Part shown: in pieces, positions 17,741 through 26,435 of the stretch | Numbering within the stretch: position 1 is the first letter of the stretch | Layout: each line of letters starts with the position of its first letter | Origin: [Clostridium] asparagiforme DSM 15981 | GTDB taxonomy: Bacteria > Bacillota > Clostridia > Lachnospirales > Lachnospiraceae | Length of the DNA stretch: 64,000 nt | Direction: 5' to 3' | NCBI GenBank assembly: GCA_025149125.1 | Contig: CP102272.1 | Span: 5,394,001 to 5,458,000, forward strand | Translations under genes and position numbers: made by a program | Notes under the pieces: model-generated | What the model saw: only the letters and a program-made list of their open reading frames with translations | What the model was told of the DNA's origin: nothing | The model's database searches: none

Positions 17741-18109
17741 TTACTTTTTCTTGTTTGCTACCGTCTTTCTCGGTCCCTTGCAGGTTCTCGCGTTGGTCTT
17801 GGTTTTCTGGCCGCGAACCGGAAGGCTCTTTCTGTGACGGATTCCTCTGTAGCAACCAATTTCCTGCAGTCTCTTGATGTTCAGAGCGATCTCTCTGCGC
17901 AGATCACCTTCCACAGTCTGAGTGTCAGCAATGATGGTGGCCAGCTTCTTTACCTCGTCGTCGGTCAAATCTTTGACGCGGGTATCGGGATTAACGCCAG
18001 CTTCTGTGAGGATGCGGTTCGCACTTGTTCTACCGATACCGTAGATGTAAGTCAGACCGATCTCAACACGTTTTTCTCTTGGTAAGTCAACACCTGAAAT
18101 ACGAGCCAT
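17741..18109 (-). CDS. rpsM: 30S ribosomal protein S13
   Basis: Head protein of the small subunit contacting tRNA and the L5 bridge. The 122 residues begin MARISGVDLPREKRVEIGLTY and contain YRGIRHRKSLPVRGQ TKTNARTCKGPRKT near the end. It follows rpmJ with the usual spacing. Confidence 0.98.
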   Translation of the reverse strand: MARISGVDLPREKRVEIGLTYIYGIGRTSANRILTEAGVNPDTRVKDLTDDEVKKLATIIADTQTVEGDLRREIALNIKRLQEIGCYRGIRHRKSLPVRGQKTKTNARTCKGPRKTVANKKK

Positions 18110-18136
18110 GTGTGTAGTACACCTCCTAATTTTTAA

Positions 18137-18250
18137 TTAACCTTGTCTCTGTTTATGCTTCGGATTTTCGCAAATTACTCTGATACTGCCTTTTCTCTTT
18201 ATGATCTTGCATTTTTCGCAGATCGGCTTAACGGATGATCTAACCTTCAC
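18137..18250 (-). CDS. rpmJ: 50S ribosomal protein L36 (zinc form)
   Basis: A 37-residue gene found by reading the gap. It starts with GTG at 18250, seven bases after the SD aaaggag, and encodes MKVRSSVKPICEKCKIIKRK then GSIRVICENPKHKQRQG. The zinc ligands Cys11, Cys14, Cys27 and His32 are all present. It is the first gene after the promoter at 18291-18319 and precedes rpsM, the normal Firmicutes order. Confidence 0.96.
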   Translation of the reverse strand: MKVRSSVKPICEKCKIIKRKGSIRVICENPKHKQRQG

Positions 18251-18290
18251 AGTAATTCTCCTTTCTATAGACCAACAAAGTTGCTAAAGC

Positions 18291-18319
18291 ATTATATCAT
18301 TGATTTTCGATAAATGCAA
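18291..18319 (-). promoter_or_regulatory. Strong promoter of rpmJ-rpsM-rpsK-rpsD-rpoA-rplQ
   Basis: On the minus strand TTGCAT (18314-18319), 17-nt spacer, perfect TATAAT (18291-18296) preceded by TG as an extended -10. The gap between infA and rpmJ (18251-18502) otherwise holds a short hairpin gcagacc-tgc-ggtctgc directly after the infA stop and two ccggaatca repeats. Confidence 0.85.
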
Positions 18320-18502
18320 GCACTTTTTGCTATATATTTATTGATCATCTGCCCCTGGTGTGTCGCGCGGGTGAAGAGCAAATTCCGGGGTGGTGATTCC
18401 GGATGATTGATTCCGGTTTCACTGGGGTGTTATTCACTGTGCCCCCGGGAAACCCGAATTCCGCCTTCGGCTGCGTTTGGATAGCGCAGACCGCAGGTCT
18501 GC

Positions 18503-18721
18503 TTATTTATCTCTCCAGATAATTCTTCCTTTGGACAAATCATATGGGGACAGTTCAATCGTAACTTTATCGCCCGGCAGGATGCGGATATAGTTCATAC
18601 GAAGCTTTCCGCTGATATGTGCCAGGACCTGATGGCCGTTCTCCAGTTCTACCTGGAACATGGCGTTGGGTAATTTCTCTACTACGGTTCCTTCAATTTC
18701 AATCACATCTGATTTCGACAT
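18503..18721 (-). CDS. infA: Translation initiation factor IF-1
   Basis: Single OB-fold factor (72 residues) that occupies the 30S A site during initiation. The family signature is clear: MSKSDVIEIEGTVVEKLPNA, then QVLAHISGKLRMNYIRILPG and a C-terminal SKGRIIWR. It follows the KOW protein by 15 nt. Confidence 0.98.
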   Translation of the reverse strand: MSKSDVIEIEGTVVEKLPNAMFQVELENGHQVLAHISGKLRMNYIRILPGDKVTIELSPYDLSKGRIIWRDK

Positions 18722-18736
18722 AAATTCCTTTCCCTC

Positions 18737-19000
18737 CTACTGCTGGTGAGCCTTTATAAAGGAACGGATCTCCTCGTCCCTCACGCTCACGCCGCTCTCC
18801 ATTTTCGTTCCCAAGCATTCATCATATCCATGAATCAGCTGCAAATGCTTTTTGTTCTTGCGCTTGGGCCTGTCTGAAGGACGTTTCCGCCCATCCGACA
18901 GAGTAACATATTCTCCACTGACGCCGATTATGATATACAGTTGGCCTTTGTCATGGCCGGCCAGGCTCCTCGCCAGACCGCCGGTCTTAAACTCTACCAT
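18737..19000 (-). CDS. KOW-domain RNA-binding protein (L14e-like)
   Basis: A small cytoplasmic protein conserved in this position, between map and infA, in many Firmicutes. I start it at 19000 (MVEFKTGGLARSLAGHDKGQ) with the SD gaggtga, giving 87 residues; the longer frame would overlap map. The KOW-type beta-barrel spans about 8-45 (GHDKGQLYIIIGVSGEYVTL), followed by a basic stretch KRPSDRPKRKNKKHLQLIHG. Probably ribosome- or rRNA-associated; its function has not been settled to my knowledge. Confidence 0.85.
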   Translation of the reverse strand: MVEFKTGGLARSLAGHDKGQLYIIIGVSGEYVTLSDGRKRPSDRPKRKNKKHLQLIHGYDECLGTKMESGVSVRDEEIRSFIKAHQQ

Positions 19001-19013
19001 CGGATCACCTCGG

Positions 19014-19763
19014 CTACAGCGATAAAATCTCTGGATCGCCATCCGTAATCAGGATGGTGTTCTCGTAGTGGGATGCCAGGGAACCGTCTTCTGTGGTAAC
19101 TGTCCAGCCGTCGTCATTGTCCCACACTACGTCGTAGCGGCCCGCGGTGATCATTGGCTCGATGGCAAGGGTCATACCGGCCACCAGCTTGATTCCTTTG
19201 CGGCGCGTGGCGAAGTTGGGGATCTCCGGCGCCTCATGCATCTCGGTTCCGATTCCGTGGCCTACCAGATCGCGCACAACGCCGAAGCCGAAGCTCTCCG
19301 CGTACGCCTGGATGGCTGAAGATACGTCATTGAGATGATTGCCTGCTTTCGCGTACTTTATTCCCTCAAAAAAGCTCTGCTCCGTCACTTCCACCAGTTT
19401 TCTCGCCTGGGGCGTCACTTCCCCGATCATGTGAGTTCTGGCTGCGTCGGACTGATAGCCCTTCCAGATCACCCCCGTGTCCAGGCTGACGATGTCGCCC
19501 TCCTGAATGTAGCGGTGCTTGTTGGGAATGCCGTGGACTACCTCATCGTTGATGGACACGCACACGGATGCGGGAAACCCTTCATAGTTTAAAAAGGAAG
19601 GGATGCAGCCGTAGCCTCTGATCAACTGCTCGCAGATCCGGTCAATTTCCTTTGTAGACATACCGGCTTTTAATTCCTTACCAAGTTCCTCATGGACCTT
19701 TGCCAGAATCCTGCCGGCCTCTCTCATTAGTTCAATTTCCCGTTCTGATTTAATCGTTACCAT
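19014..19763 (-). CDS. map: Methionine aminopeptidase, type I
   Basis: Removes the N-terminal methionine from nascent proteins, using two metal ions. The 249 residues have all five metal ligands: Asp95, Asp106, His169, Glu202 and Glu234, in SLDTG, SDAART, GHGIG, IEPM and SHYENT. The short N-terminus without an SH3 or zinc-finger extension marks the type Ia form. It follows adk in the spc operon. Confidence 0.97.
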   Translation of the reverse strand: MVTIKSEREIELMREAGRILAKVHEELGKELKAGMSTKEIDRICEQLIRGYGCIPSFLNYEGFPASVCVSINDEVVHGIPNKHRYIQEGDIVSLDTGVIWKGYQSDAARTHMIGEVTPQARKLVEVTEQSFFEGIKYAKAGNHLNDVSSAIQAYAESFGFGVVRDLVGHGIGTEMHEAPEIPNFATRRKGIKLVAGMTLAIEPMITAGRYDVVWDNDDGWTVTTEDGSLASHYENTILITDGDPEILSL

Positions 19764-19768
19764 ATGTT

Positions 19769-20413
19769 CTATGCTCCTAAGATCTTTACAATATCCTGAA
19801 ATACAGCTTCCATATCCTGAGTGCCGTCCACCTGCTTTAAGACTCCCGCCTTCTCATAATACTCGATCAGCGGCTGGGTCTGGTCGTGGTAAACGCTCAG
19901 GCGCTTCTGTACGGTTTCAGGCTTATCGTCGTCCCTGAGTACCAGCTTGTCGCCGCACACATCGCACACGCCCTCCTGTTTCGGGGGATTATACACAATG
20001 TGGTAGGTGGCTCCGCAGTTTAAGCAGGCCCGGCGCCCGGACATCCGGCTGATGATGTTCTCATCCGGCACATCCACATTGACGGCATAGTCGATTTTCT
20101 CGTCCATCCCCGCCAGGGCCTGGGTCAGGCTCTCAGCCTGAGGAATCGTTCTGGGGAATCCGTCCAAAACATAACCGTTTTCACAGTCCGCCTCATGGAT
20201 CCGGTCAAGCAGCATGCCGATGGTGATTTCATCCGGCACCAGCCCGCCTGCGTCCATGTAGCTCTTGGCCTTCATTCCCAGTTCGGTCCCGTTTTTGATG
20301 TTCGCACGGAAAATGTCGCCCGTGGAAACGTGGGGAATCTGATACTTTGCAGCAATCTTCTTCGCCTGAGTGCCTTTTCCGGCACCCGGTGCGCCCAACA
20401 TGATAATCTTCAT
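19769..20413 (-). CDS. adk: Adenylate kinase, zinc-LID form
   Basis: Interconverts ATP + AMP and 2 ADP. I start it at 20413 (MKIIMLGAPGAGKGTQAKK), the family N-terminus, giving 214 residues. Walker A GAPGAGKGT, the AMP site TGDIFR and DGFPRT are present. The LID contains four Cys (CLNCG and CDVCG, about 130-155), the structural zinc site of Gram-positive enzymes. Located between secY and map as usual. Confidence 0.97.
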   Translation of the reverse strand: MKIIMLGAPGAGKGTQAKKIAAKYQIPHVSTGDIFRANIKNGTELGMKAKSYMDAGGLVPDEITIGMLLDRIHEADCENGYVLDGFPRTIPQAESLTQALAGMDEKIDYAVNVDVPDENIISRMSGRRACLNCGATYHIVYNPPKQEGVCDVCGDKLVLRDDDKPETVQKRLSVYHDQTQPLIEYYEKAGVLKQVDGTQDMEAVFQDIVKILGA

Positions 20414-20521
20414 GGAAATGGTCCCCTTTCCGGCGCATTGACAGGCCTGCACGAGGCCCGCCGCCGCCTCTAAACGCAATTAATCCGCCCTTGTGGAATA
20501 CCACAAAGGCAGATTGATCAC

Positions 20522-21838
20522 TTAATCGTTCAAAAATCCCTTATAATAACGCACAAGCATCTGAGATTCTATTGCCTTGATTGTCTCCAGCACAACGCCC
20601 ACGATAATGATCAGGGAGGTTCCGGAGAACGAGATACGGCTCATATCGAAGAGACCGGAGAAGATAACCGGCACCACACATACAACGATCAGGCCTACCG
20701 CGCCAATGAAAACAATATAATTCAGGATTTTATTCAGATATTCGCTGGTTGGCTTGCCCGGACGGATGCCAGGGATAAAGCCGCCCTGCTTTTTCATATT
20801 GTTCGCTACCTCCAGCGGGTTAAACGCGATGGAAGTATAGAAATAAGCAAACAGCACGATCAGGATGATATACACCAACAGACCAATGGAATAGATTGGC
20901 TCGCTCGGCCTGCACCAGGAACCGGAGTTGAGCAGCTTCATTAGATGGCCGCTCCACCCCTGCTGCATCGCCGGAATGAACTGAGAGATCACTACCGGGA
21001 ATGACATGATGGAGGAAGCGAAAATAACGGGCATTACGCCTGCGGTGTTCACCTTCAGCGGAATGCTGGACGCCTGTCCCCCAACCAGCTTGCGGCCTAC
21101 CATCTTTTTCGAATACTGGACCGGAATTCTTCTCTCCGCATCGTTCAACACGATTACGAAAACGACCATTGCCACGATCACCAGAACGACAATCGCCAGG
21201 CGAAGCGCTGCCATGGGAATATCCTGACCGAACACGAACTTGAAGTACAGATTGCGGATATCGCTGGGTACGCTGGACAGAATGTTGAGCAGCAGGACGA
21301 TGGAAATACCATTGCCCACGCCCTTATCCGTGATCTGCTCGCCGATCCACATGAGCAGGGCGCTGCCCGTGGTCATGGTTACGATGGCGACAATAACGTT
21401 CCAGGCGTTGTAATCTGCCAGGAGGCCCTGTCTGCCGAATCCGATCGCCATTGCGCTGGATTCGATCAGCGCCAGGCCAACGGTCACATAACGGGTGTAT
21501 TCCTGGATTTTCTTTCGTCCGTCCTCGCCGTCTTTCTGCAGCTCCTCAAGCTTGGGAATTGCAATGGTCAACAGCTGGATGATAATGGAAGAGGTAATGT
21601 ACGGCGTGATGCTCAGCGCGAAGATGGACATCTGTGAAAATGAACCACCGGTCATCGCGTTGAAGAAGCCGAACACATCCGTCGTCTGCTTTGCAAACCA
21701 ATTCGCGAAGAAGTCGGTTCTGACTCCCGGAATCGGCAGCGCGCTTCCGAAGCGGATCACTACCAGCATCATAAAGGTGTAGAGGAGCTTATTTTTGAGC
21801 TCCTTCACCTTAAATGCATTCCTGATTGTTTTAAACAT
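20522..21838 (-). CDS. secY: Preprotein translocase subunit SecY
   Basis: Central channel of the Sec translocon, 438 residues with about ten membrane segments. Conserved sequences include the plug region after LPIPGVRTDFF and the C-terminal loop QGGFIPGIRPGKPT. It overlaps the rplO stop by one base (TAATG), indicating translational coupling, and precedes adk. Confidence 0.98.
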   Translation of the reverse strand: MFKTIRNAFKVKELKNKLLYTFMMLVVIRFGSALPIPGVRTDFFANWFAKQTTDVFGFFNAMTGGSFSQMSIFALSITPYITSSIIIQLLTIAIPKLEELQKDGEDGRKKIQEYTRYVTVGLALIESSAMAIGFGRQGLLADYNAWNVIVAIVTMTTGSALLMWIGEQITDKGVGNGISIVLLLNILSSVPSDIRNLYFKFVFGQDIPMAALRLAIVVLVIVAMVVFVIVLNDAERRIPVQYSKKMVGRKLVGGQASSIPLKVNTAGVMPVIFASSIMSFPVVISQFIPAMQQGWSGHLMKLLNSGSWCRPSEPIYSIGLLVYIILIVLFAYFYTSIAFNPLEVANNMKKQGGFIPGIRPGKPTSEYLNKILNYIVFIGAVGLIVVCVVPVIFSGLFDMSRISFSGTSLIIIVGVVLETIKAIESQMLVRYYKGFLND

Positions 21839-22278
21839 TAGATCACCTCGCAGGTTCCACCTAAAGCTTCAATCTTAGCCTTTGCACCTTCGCTGAATGC
21901 ATTAACCTTTACGGTAAGCTTTTTGGTTAATTCTCCGTTTCCAAGGATCTTAACGCCGTCTCTGGGATTCTTGACAATTCCGGACTCCAGCAGGGTCTCT
22001 ACTGTCACTACGGAATCGTTCTCAAATTTCTCCAGCGCGCTTACGTTAATTCCGATGATGGTCTTTGAATTAATGTTGGTGAAACCGCGTTTCGGCAAAC
22101 GTCTGTATAACGGCATCTGGCCGCCTTCAAAGCCCGGTCTGGTTGCTCCGGAACGAGCTTTCTGACCCTTATGGCCCTTACCGGCTGTCTTACCGTTACC
22201 TGAAGCGTGGCCGCGTCCTTTTCTGAAATTGTCGCTATGCTTTGAACCTGCAGCAGGCTGTAAATTAGATAACTCCAT
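21838..22278 (-). CDS. rplO: 50S ribosomal protein L15
   Basis: Large-subunit assembly protein, 146 residues. The Gly/Lys-rich N-terminus (GSKHSDNFRKGRGHASGNGK, GHKGQKARSG) and the RLPKRGF motif are characteristic. Coupled to secY by a one-base overlap. Confidence 0.97.
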   Translation of the reverse strand: MELSNLQPAAGSKHSDNFRKGRGHASGNGKTAGKGHKGQKARSGATRPGFEGGQMPLYRRLPKRGFTNINSKTIIGINVSALEKFENDSVVTVETLLESGIVKNPRDGVKILGNGELTKKLTVKVNAFSEGAKAKIEALGGTCEVI

Positions 22279-22303
22279 GACTGCACCTCCTTACTTTGTC
22301 TGA

Positions 22304-22486
22304 TTAGATTTCTTCAACTTTTACTAAATGTCTAACACTCTGAATCATGCCTCTGACAGCACCGTTGTCCGGCATCTCAACTGTCTTGTTCAGCTTCCTC
22401 AGTCCGAGGGCCTCAACAGTTGCTTTCTGCTTCGGAACAGCGCCGATAGGGGACTTGACTAATGTGATTTTTAACTTCTCTGCCAT
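22304..22486 (-). CDS. rpmD: 50S ribosomal protein L30
   Basis: 60-residue bacterial-length L30 (MAEKLKITLVKSPIGAVPKQ, LGLRKLNKTVEMPD, VRHLVKVEEI). Between rpsE and rplO as expected. Confidence 0.97.
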   Translation of the reverse strand: MAEKLKITLVKSPIGAVPKQKATVEALGLRKLNKTVEMPDNGAVRGMIQSVRHLVKVEEI

Positions 22487-22501
22487 GTCTATTTCCTCCT
22501 A

Positions 22502-23011
22502 TTAGCCCAGAATCTCATCCACAGATTTGCCGCGCAGTCTTGCGAACTCCTCGGGAGTCTTAAGCTCGGTCAAACCGGCCAGGGTTGCAAGAACAACGTT
22601 TGTTTTGTTATTGGAACCCAGAGACTTGGTACGAATATTCTTGATTCCTGCCAGCTCCACAACCGCACGGGCCGGGCCTCCGGCGATGATACCGGTACCT
22701 TCGGGAGCTCTCTTTAACAGAACGCTGGCGCTGCCAAACTTTCCGATAAAGTCATGGGGAATGCTCTTGTTCTCATCGATGGGGATCTCTACCAGGTTCT
22801 TAACGGCAGCCTCTTTGCCTTTGCGGATGGCTTCCGGAACCTCTCCGGCTTTGCCCGTACCCACGCCGACATGGCCGTTGCCGTCGCCAACTACCACCAG
22901 AGCGGAAAATCTCATGGTACGTCCACCTTTAACAGTCTTGGAAACTCTCTTGATGGCTACAACCTTATCATTCAGCTCCAACTGACTGGCTTCAATAATT
23001 GTACGCTTCAT
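22502..23011 (-). CDS. rpsE: 30S ribosomal protein S5
   Basis: Small-subunit protein involved in decoding accuracy and mRNA unwinding. The 169 residues contain the S5 double-stranded RNA-binding region (VVAIKRVSKTVKGGRTMRFS) and the C-terminal domain (GKFGSASVLLKRAPEGTGII AGGPARAVVE). Standard position. Confidence 0.97.
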   Translation of the reverse strand: MKRTIIEASQLELNDKVVAIKRVSKTVKGGRTMRFSALVVVGDGNGHVGVGTGKAGEVPEAIRKGKEAAVKNLVEIPIDENKSIPHDFIGKFGSASVLLKRAPEGTGIIAGGPARAVVELAGIKNIRTKSLGSNNKTNVVLATLAGLTELKTPEEFARLRGKSVDEILG

Positions 23012-23030
23012 GCTCTTTCTCCTCTCCTAC

Positions 23031-23399
23031 TTAGAAATCCAGACCAGCCTCGCGGGCTGCATCTGCTAATGCCTGAATCTTACCCTGATATATAAAGCCG
23101 CCTCTGTCGAAAACAACTTCCTTGATACCTTTTTCAAGGGCTCTCTTTGCAATCACGGTGCCTACATATGCTGCCGCAGCCTTGTCATTGGTCTTCTCCA
23201 GCTCGGACTTAACGTCCTTCTCCACTGTAGAAGCTGCAACTAAGGTGTTACCAACCGTATCGTCGATAATTTGAGCATACATATGATTATTACTTCTAAA
23301 CACTGCCAGACGCGGTCTCTCTGCTGTGCCAGCAAAACGGTTACGCATTCTGTTGTGCTTTTTTACGCGAATTTCGCTTCTCGACTGTTTGTTAACCAT
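23031..23399 (-). CDS. rplR: 50S ribosomal protein L18
   Basis: 5S rRNA-binding protein, 122 residues: basic N-terminus RVKKHNRMRNRFAGTAERPR, then LAVFRSNNHMYAQIIDD and the C-terminal FDRGGFIYQGKIQALADAAR. Confidence 0.97.
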   Translation of the reverse strand: MVNKQSRSEIRVKKHNRMRNRFAGTAERPRLAVFRSNNHMYAQIIDDTVGNTLVAASTVEKDVKSELEKTNDKAAAAYVGTVIAKRALEKGIKEVVFDRGGFIYQGKIQALADAAREAGLDF

Positions 23400-23416
23400 T
23401 TTTACACTCTCCTTAA

Positions 23417-23959
23417 TTATTTCTTACCAGTCTTACCAACTTTACGTCTGATAACCTCGTCAGCATACTTAATACCTTTGCCCTTGTACGGCTCAGGTCT
23501 TCTCTTGTCTCTGATTTCAGCAGCGTATTGGCCTACTTTTTCTTTGCTGATACCCTTAACGATGATCTTGTTCTGGCCTTCCATTACAGTCTCGATGCCC
23601 TCGGGATCTTCCATCTCAACCGGATGGGAATAGCCCAGGTTCAGGGTCAGCTTCTTGCCCTGCTTCGCAGCTCTGTAACCAACGCCGTTTACTTCCAGAA
23701 CCTTCTGATAACCCTCGGTTACGCCGGTGATCATGTTGTTCACCAGAGTTCTGGTCAGACCATGAAGGGATTTCATCTTCTTCAAGTCGTTGGGTCTGCT
23801 TACGATAATCTGTCCGTCCTTCTCTTCGATGGACATCTCTACGGGGAGTTCTCTCTCTAATGTTCCCTTGGGACCTTTTACAGTCACTTTATTTCCTTCT
23901 GCGATTGTAACAGTTACGCCTGCCGGAACCGCGATTGGCATTCTTCCGATACGTGACAT
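23417..23959 (-). CDS. rplF: 50S ribosomal protein L6
   Basis: Large-subunit protein near the factor-binding site, 180 residues with the usual two-fold repeat: MSRIGRMPIAVPAGVTV at the start and the RNA-binding motif KRRPEPYKGKGIKYADE near the C-terminus. Confidence 0.97.
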   Translation of the reverse strand: MSRIGRMPIAVPAGVTVTIAEGNKVTVKGPKGTLERELPVEMSIEEKDGQIIVSRPNDLKKMKSLHGLTRTLVNNMITGVTEGYQKVLEVNGVGYRAAKQGKKLTLNLGYSHPVEMEDPEGIETVMEGQNKIIVKGISKEKVGQYAAEIRDKRRPEPYKGKGIKYADEVIRRKVGKTGKK

Positions 23960-24052
23960 GCCGTATTACCTCCTACTTAAATTCTCGGAAGAGGCTTCTG
24001 CGCCTCTTCTGTTTTCAGTTACATTGAGCACTTAGCTCATGTCAAAATTTCA

Positions 24053-24454
24053 TCACCAAACGAACGCCAGAACTTCTCCGCCAACGCCCAGCTGACGTGC
24101 TTCCTTGTCGGTGATCACGCCCTGGTTGGTGGAAATGATTGCGGTGCCCAGACCACCCAGTACTCTCGGCAGCTCTTCCTTGTTTGCGTAAACGCGCAGG
24201 CCGGGCTTGGAAATTCTCTTGATACCGGAAATGATCTTCTCGTTCTTATCTTTGCCGTACTTTAAGGTCATGCGGATGGTCTGGAAACCGCCATCCTCGA
24301 CCAGATCGTACTTGGCAACATAACCCTCTTTTACCAGGATATCAGCGATAGCTAATTTCATCTTGGATGCAGGTACGTCTACTGTATCATGCTTTGCAGT
24401 GTTTGCGTTACGGATTCTTGTAAGCATATCTGCAATCGGATCGCTCATTGTCAT
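24053..24454 (-). CDS. rpsH: 30S ribosomal protein S8
   Basis: 16S-binding assembly protein, 133 residues (MTMSDPIADMLTRIRNANTA, SKPGLRVYANKEELPRVLGG, GVGGEVLAFVW). The SD ggagg lies nine bases before the first ATG, favouring it over the internal Met3. A 93-nt gap separates it from rplF. Confidence 0.97.
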   Translation of the reverse strand: MTMSDPIADMLTRIRNANTAKHDTVDVPASKMKLAIADILVKEGYVAKYDLVEDGGFQTIRMTLKYGKDKNEKIISGIKRISKPGLRVYANKEELPRVLGGLGTAIISTNQGVITDKEARQLGVGGEVLAFVW

Positions 24455-24486
24455 TTTAAATTGCCTCCTTCCTTTTCTTTACCAGA

Positions 24487-24672
24487 TTACCAACTTGCCT
24501 TCTTAACACCCGGGATCTGACCCTTGTAAGCCAGTTCGCGGAAGCAAATTCTGCAGATGCCATATTTTCTCAAATATGCATGTGGACGACCACAGATTCT
24601 GCAGCGGTTGTACTCTCTGGACGAGAACTTAGCAGGACGCTGCTGTTTAATCTTCATTGAAGTCTTAGCCAT
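24487..24672 (-). CDS. rpsN: 30S ribosomal protein S14, zinc type
   Basis: 61-residue zinc-binding (type Z) S14 with CRICGRPHAYLRKYGICRIC, i.e. two CxxC pairs. The short zinc form is the standard one in clostridia. It lies between rplE and rpsH. Confidence 0.97.
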   Translation of the reverse strand: MAKTSMKIKQQRPAKFSSREYNRCRICGRPHAYLRKYGICRICFRELAYKGQIPGVKKASW

Positions 24673-24689
24673 GAAAAATTTCCTCCTAA

Positions 24690-25229
24690 CTATTTAGCAA
24701 ACGGCATGTTGAATAATGTCAAAAGTTCACGAGCTTCTTCGTCCGTCTTTGCGGTGGTAACGAAGATGATGTCCATACCTCTTACCTTGTCAACTTTATC
24801 GTATTCAATCTCGGGGAAGATCAGCTGCTCTTTGATACCGAGCGCGTAGTTTCCTCTGCCATCAAATGCGTTAGGGTTAACACCTCTGAAGTCACGTACA
24901 CGGGGCAGTGCCAGGTTTACCAGGCGATCCAGGAATTCGTACATTCTCTTGCCGCGCAGGGTAACCTTACAGCCGATCGCCATACCTTCACGGAGTTTGA
25001 AGTTAGCAACAGACTTCTTCGCCTTGGTGGTGATTGCCTTCTGACCGGAAATGATCTCCATGTCTCTTACAGCAGAATCCAGAACCTTGGCATTTTCTTT
25101 CGCTTCGCCGACGCCCATATTGATCACAATCTTATCCAGCTTCGGCACTTCCATGATATTCTTATATCCGAATTTTTTGATCAGAGCGTCTACGATCTCG
25201 TTCTGATACTGTTCTTTTAATCTAGCCAA
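24690..25229 (-). CDS. rplE: 50S ribosomal protein L5
   Basis: 5S rRNA-binding protein of the central protuberance, 179 residues. Conserved MGVGEAKENAKVLDSAVRDM, KLREGMAIGCKVTLRG and GMDIIFVTTAKTDEEARELL are visible. Confidence 0.97.
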   Translation of the reverse strand: MARLKEQYQNEIVDALIKKFGYKNIMEVPKLDKIVINMGVGEAKENAKVLDSAVRDMEIISGQKAITTKAKKSVANFKLREGMAIGCKVTLRGKRMYEFLDRLVNLALPRVRDFRGVNPNAFDGRGNYALGIKEQLIFPEIEYDKVDKVRGMDIIFVTTAKTDEEARELLTLFNMPFAK

Positions 25230-25252
25230 CGTAAGTTTCCTCCTCTCCTGAA

Positions 25253-25558
25253 TTAATCAATCACTTTGCCGGTCTTCTTCGCAACGCGGACCTTCTTGCC
25301 GTCCTTCACTTCGAAGCCGACTCTGGTCGCCTTGCCGTCAACTACCAGCATGACATTGGAGATGTCCATGGGAGCTTCCTTGTTCACGATACCGCCCTGG
25401 GGGCTGCCTGCAGCCGGTTTGGTGTGCTTGGTAACCATGTTGCAGCCCTGAACGAGCACAGTGTCATTCTTGGTATCTACAGAGATAACCTTTCCCTGCT
25501 TATCTTTATCTTTACCAGCAATTACTACTACTAAATCGTCTTTTTTGATTTTATGCAC
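25253..25558 (-). CDS. rplX: 50S ribosomal protein L24
   Basis: KOW-type assembly initiator, 101 residues. I start it at the GTG at 25558 (MHKIKKDDLVVVIAGKDKDK) because an SD aaggggg lies upstream and the longer frame would overlap rplN. KOW motif at about 5-32, followed by GIVNKEAPMDISNVML. Confidence 0.96.
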   Translation of the reverse strand: MHKIKKDDLVVVIAGKDKDKQGKVISVDTKNDTVLVQGCNMVTKHTKPAAGSPQGGIVNKEAPMDISNVMLVVDGKATRVGFEVKDGKKVRVAKKTGKVID

Positions 25559-25571
25559 AGTGGACACCCCC

Positions 25572-25940
25572 TTATAATACTTCCGGAGCCAGGGAGACAA
25601 TCTTCATGAACTGCTTATCTCTCAATTCTCTGGCAACCGGCCCAAAGATACGAGTTCCTCTGGGAGTCTTGTCATCCTTGATCACAACTGCTGCGTTCTC
25701 ATCAAACTTGATGTAAGAACCGTCTTTGCGGCGAACGCCCTTTTTGGAGCGGACTACTACAGCTTTGACAACATCGCCCTTCTTTACAACACCACCAGGT
25801 GTTGCATCTTTGACCGAAGCAACGATGATATCACCAATATTTGCATATCTTCTGGTTGAACCGCCTAACACACGGATGCAGAGAAGTTCCTTTGCACCGG
25901 TATTGTCGGCAACCTTAAGTCTTGTTTCCTGCTGAACCAT
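25572..25940 (-). CDS. rplN: 50S ribosomal protein L14
   Basis: Subunit-interface protein, 122 residues, highly conserved: MVQQETRLKVADNTGAKELL, GDVVKAVVVRSKKGVRRKDG and ARELRDKQFMKIVSLAPEVL at the end. Confidence 0.98.
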   Translation of the reverse strand: MVQQETRLKVADNTGAKELLCIRVLGGSTRRYANIGDIIVASVKDATPGGVVKKGDVVKAVVVRSKKGVRRKDGSYIKFDENAAVVIKDDKTPRGTRIFGPVARELRDKQFMKIVSLAPEVL

Positions 25941-25959
25941 ACCTGTTACTCCTTCCTGC

Positions 25960-26214
25960 TTATCTTGCTTTCTCGATAATCTCTACAAGTCTCCATCTCT
26001 TGTCCTTGGACAGAGGTCTTGTTTCCATTACTTTTACAGTATCGCCGATGTTGCACTCATTTTTCTCGTCATGCGCTTTCAACTTAACGGTCTTTTTAAC
26101 AATCTTACCGATCACAGGATGTTTTACATGGTCTTCAATCGCCACAACAACGGTTTTGTCCATCTTGTTGCTGACCACTTTACCGGTACGAGTCTTTCTT
26201 AAATTTCTTTCCAC
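25960..26214 (-). CDS. rpsQ: 30S ribosomal protein S17
   Basis: 16S-binding OB-fold protein of 84 residues. The GTG at 26214 (MERNLRKTRTGKVVSNKMDK) matches the family start, and the SD aaaggag precedes it; the upstream ATG at 26232 would place that SD inside the gene. Confidence 0.95.
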   Translation of the reverse strand: MERNLRKTRTGKVVSNKMDKTVVVAIEDHVKHPVIGKIVKKTVKLKAHDEKNECNIGDTVKVMETRPLSKDKRWRLVEIIEKAR

Positions 26215-26231
26215 GGTAAGTTCTCCTTTCA

Positions 26232-26435
26232 TTAAGCATTCGCCTTTTCAGTGATAACAGTCTGAATTCTGGCAATGTTTTTGCGCACGTCTTTGATTCT
26301 GGATGTGTTATCTAACTGATTGGTTGCATTCTGGAATCTCAGGTTGAACAGTTCCTTCTTCGCAGCTACTAACTCGTCGCTCAGCTCTTTTACGGACTTC
26401 GCCTTTAACTCTTCTACAAATTTATTAGTTTTCAC
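26232..26435 (-). CDS. rpmC: 50S ribosomal protein L29
   Basis: Exit-tunnel rim protein, 67 residues from GTG at 26435 (MKTNKFVEELKAKSVKELSD) with LFNLRFQNATNQLDNTSRIK. An alternative GTG lies three codons upstream at 26444. Either start overlaps the rplP stop, indicating coupling. Confidence 0.95.
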   Translation of the reverse strand: MKTNKFVEELKAKSVKELSDELVAAKKELFNLRFQNATNQLDNTSRIKDVRKNIARIQTVITEKANA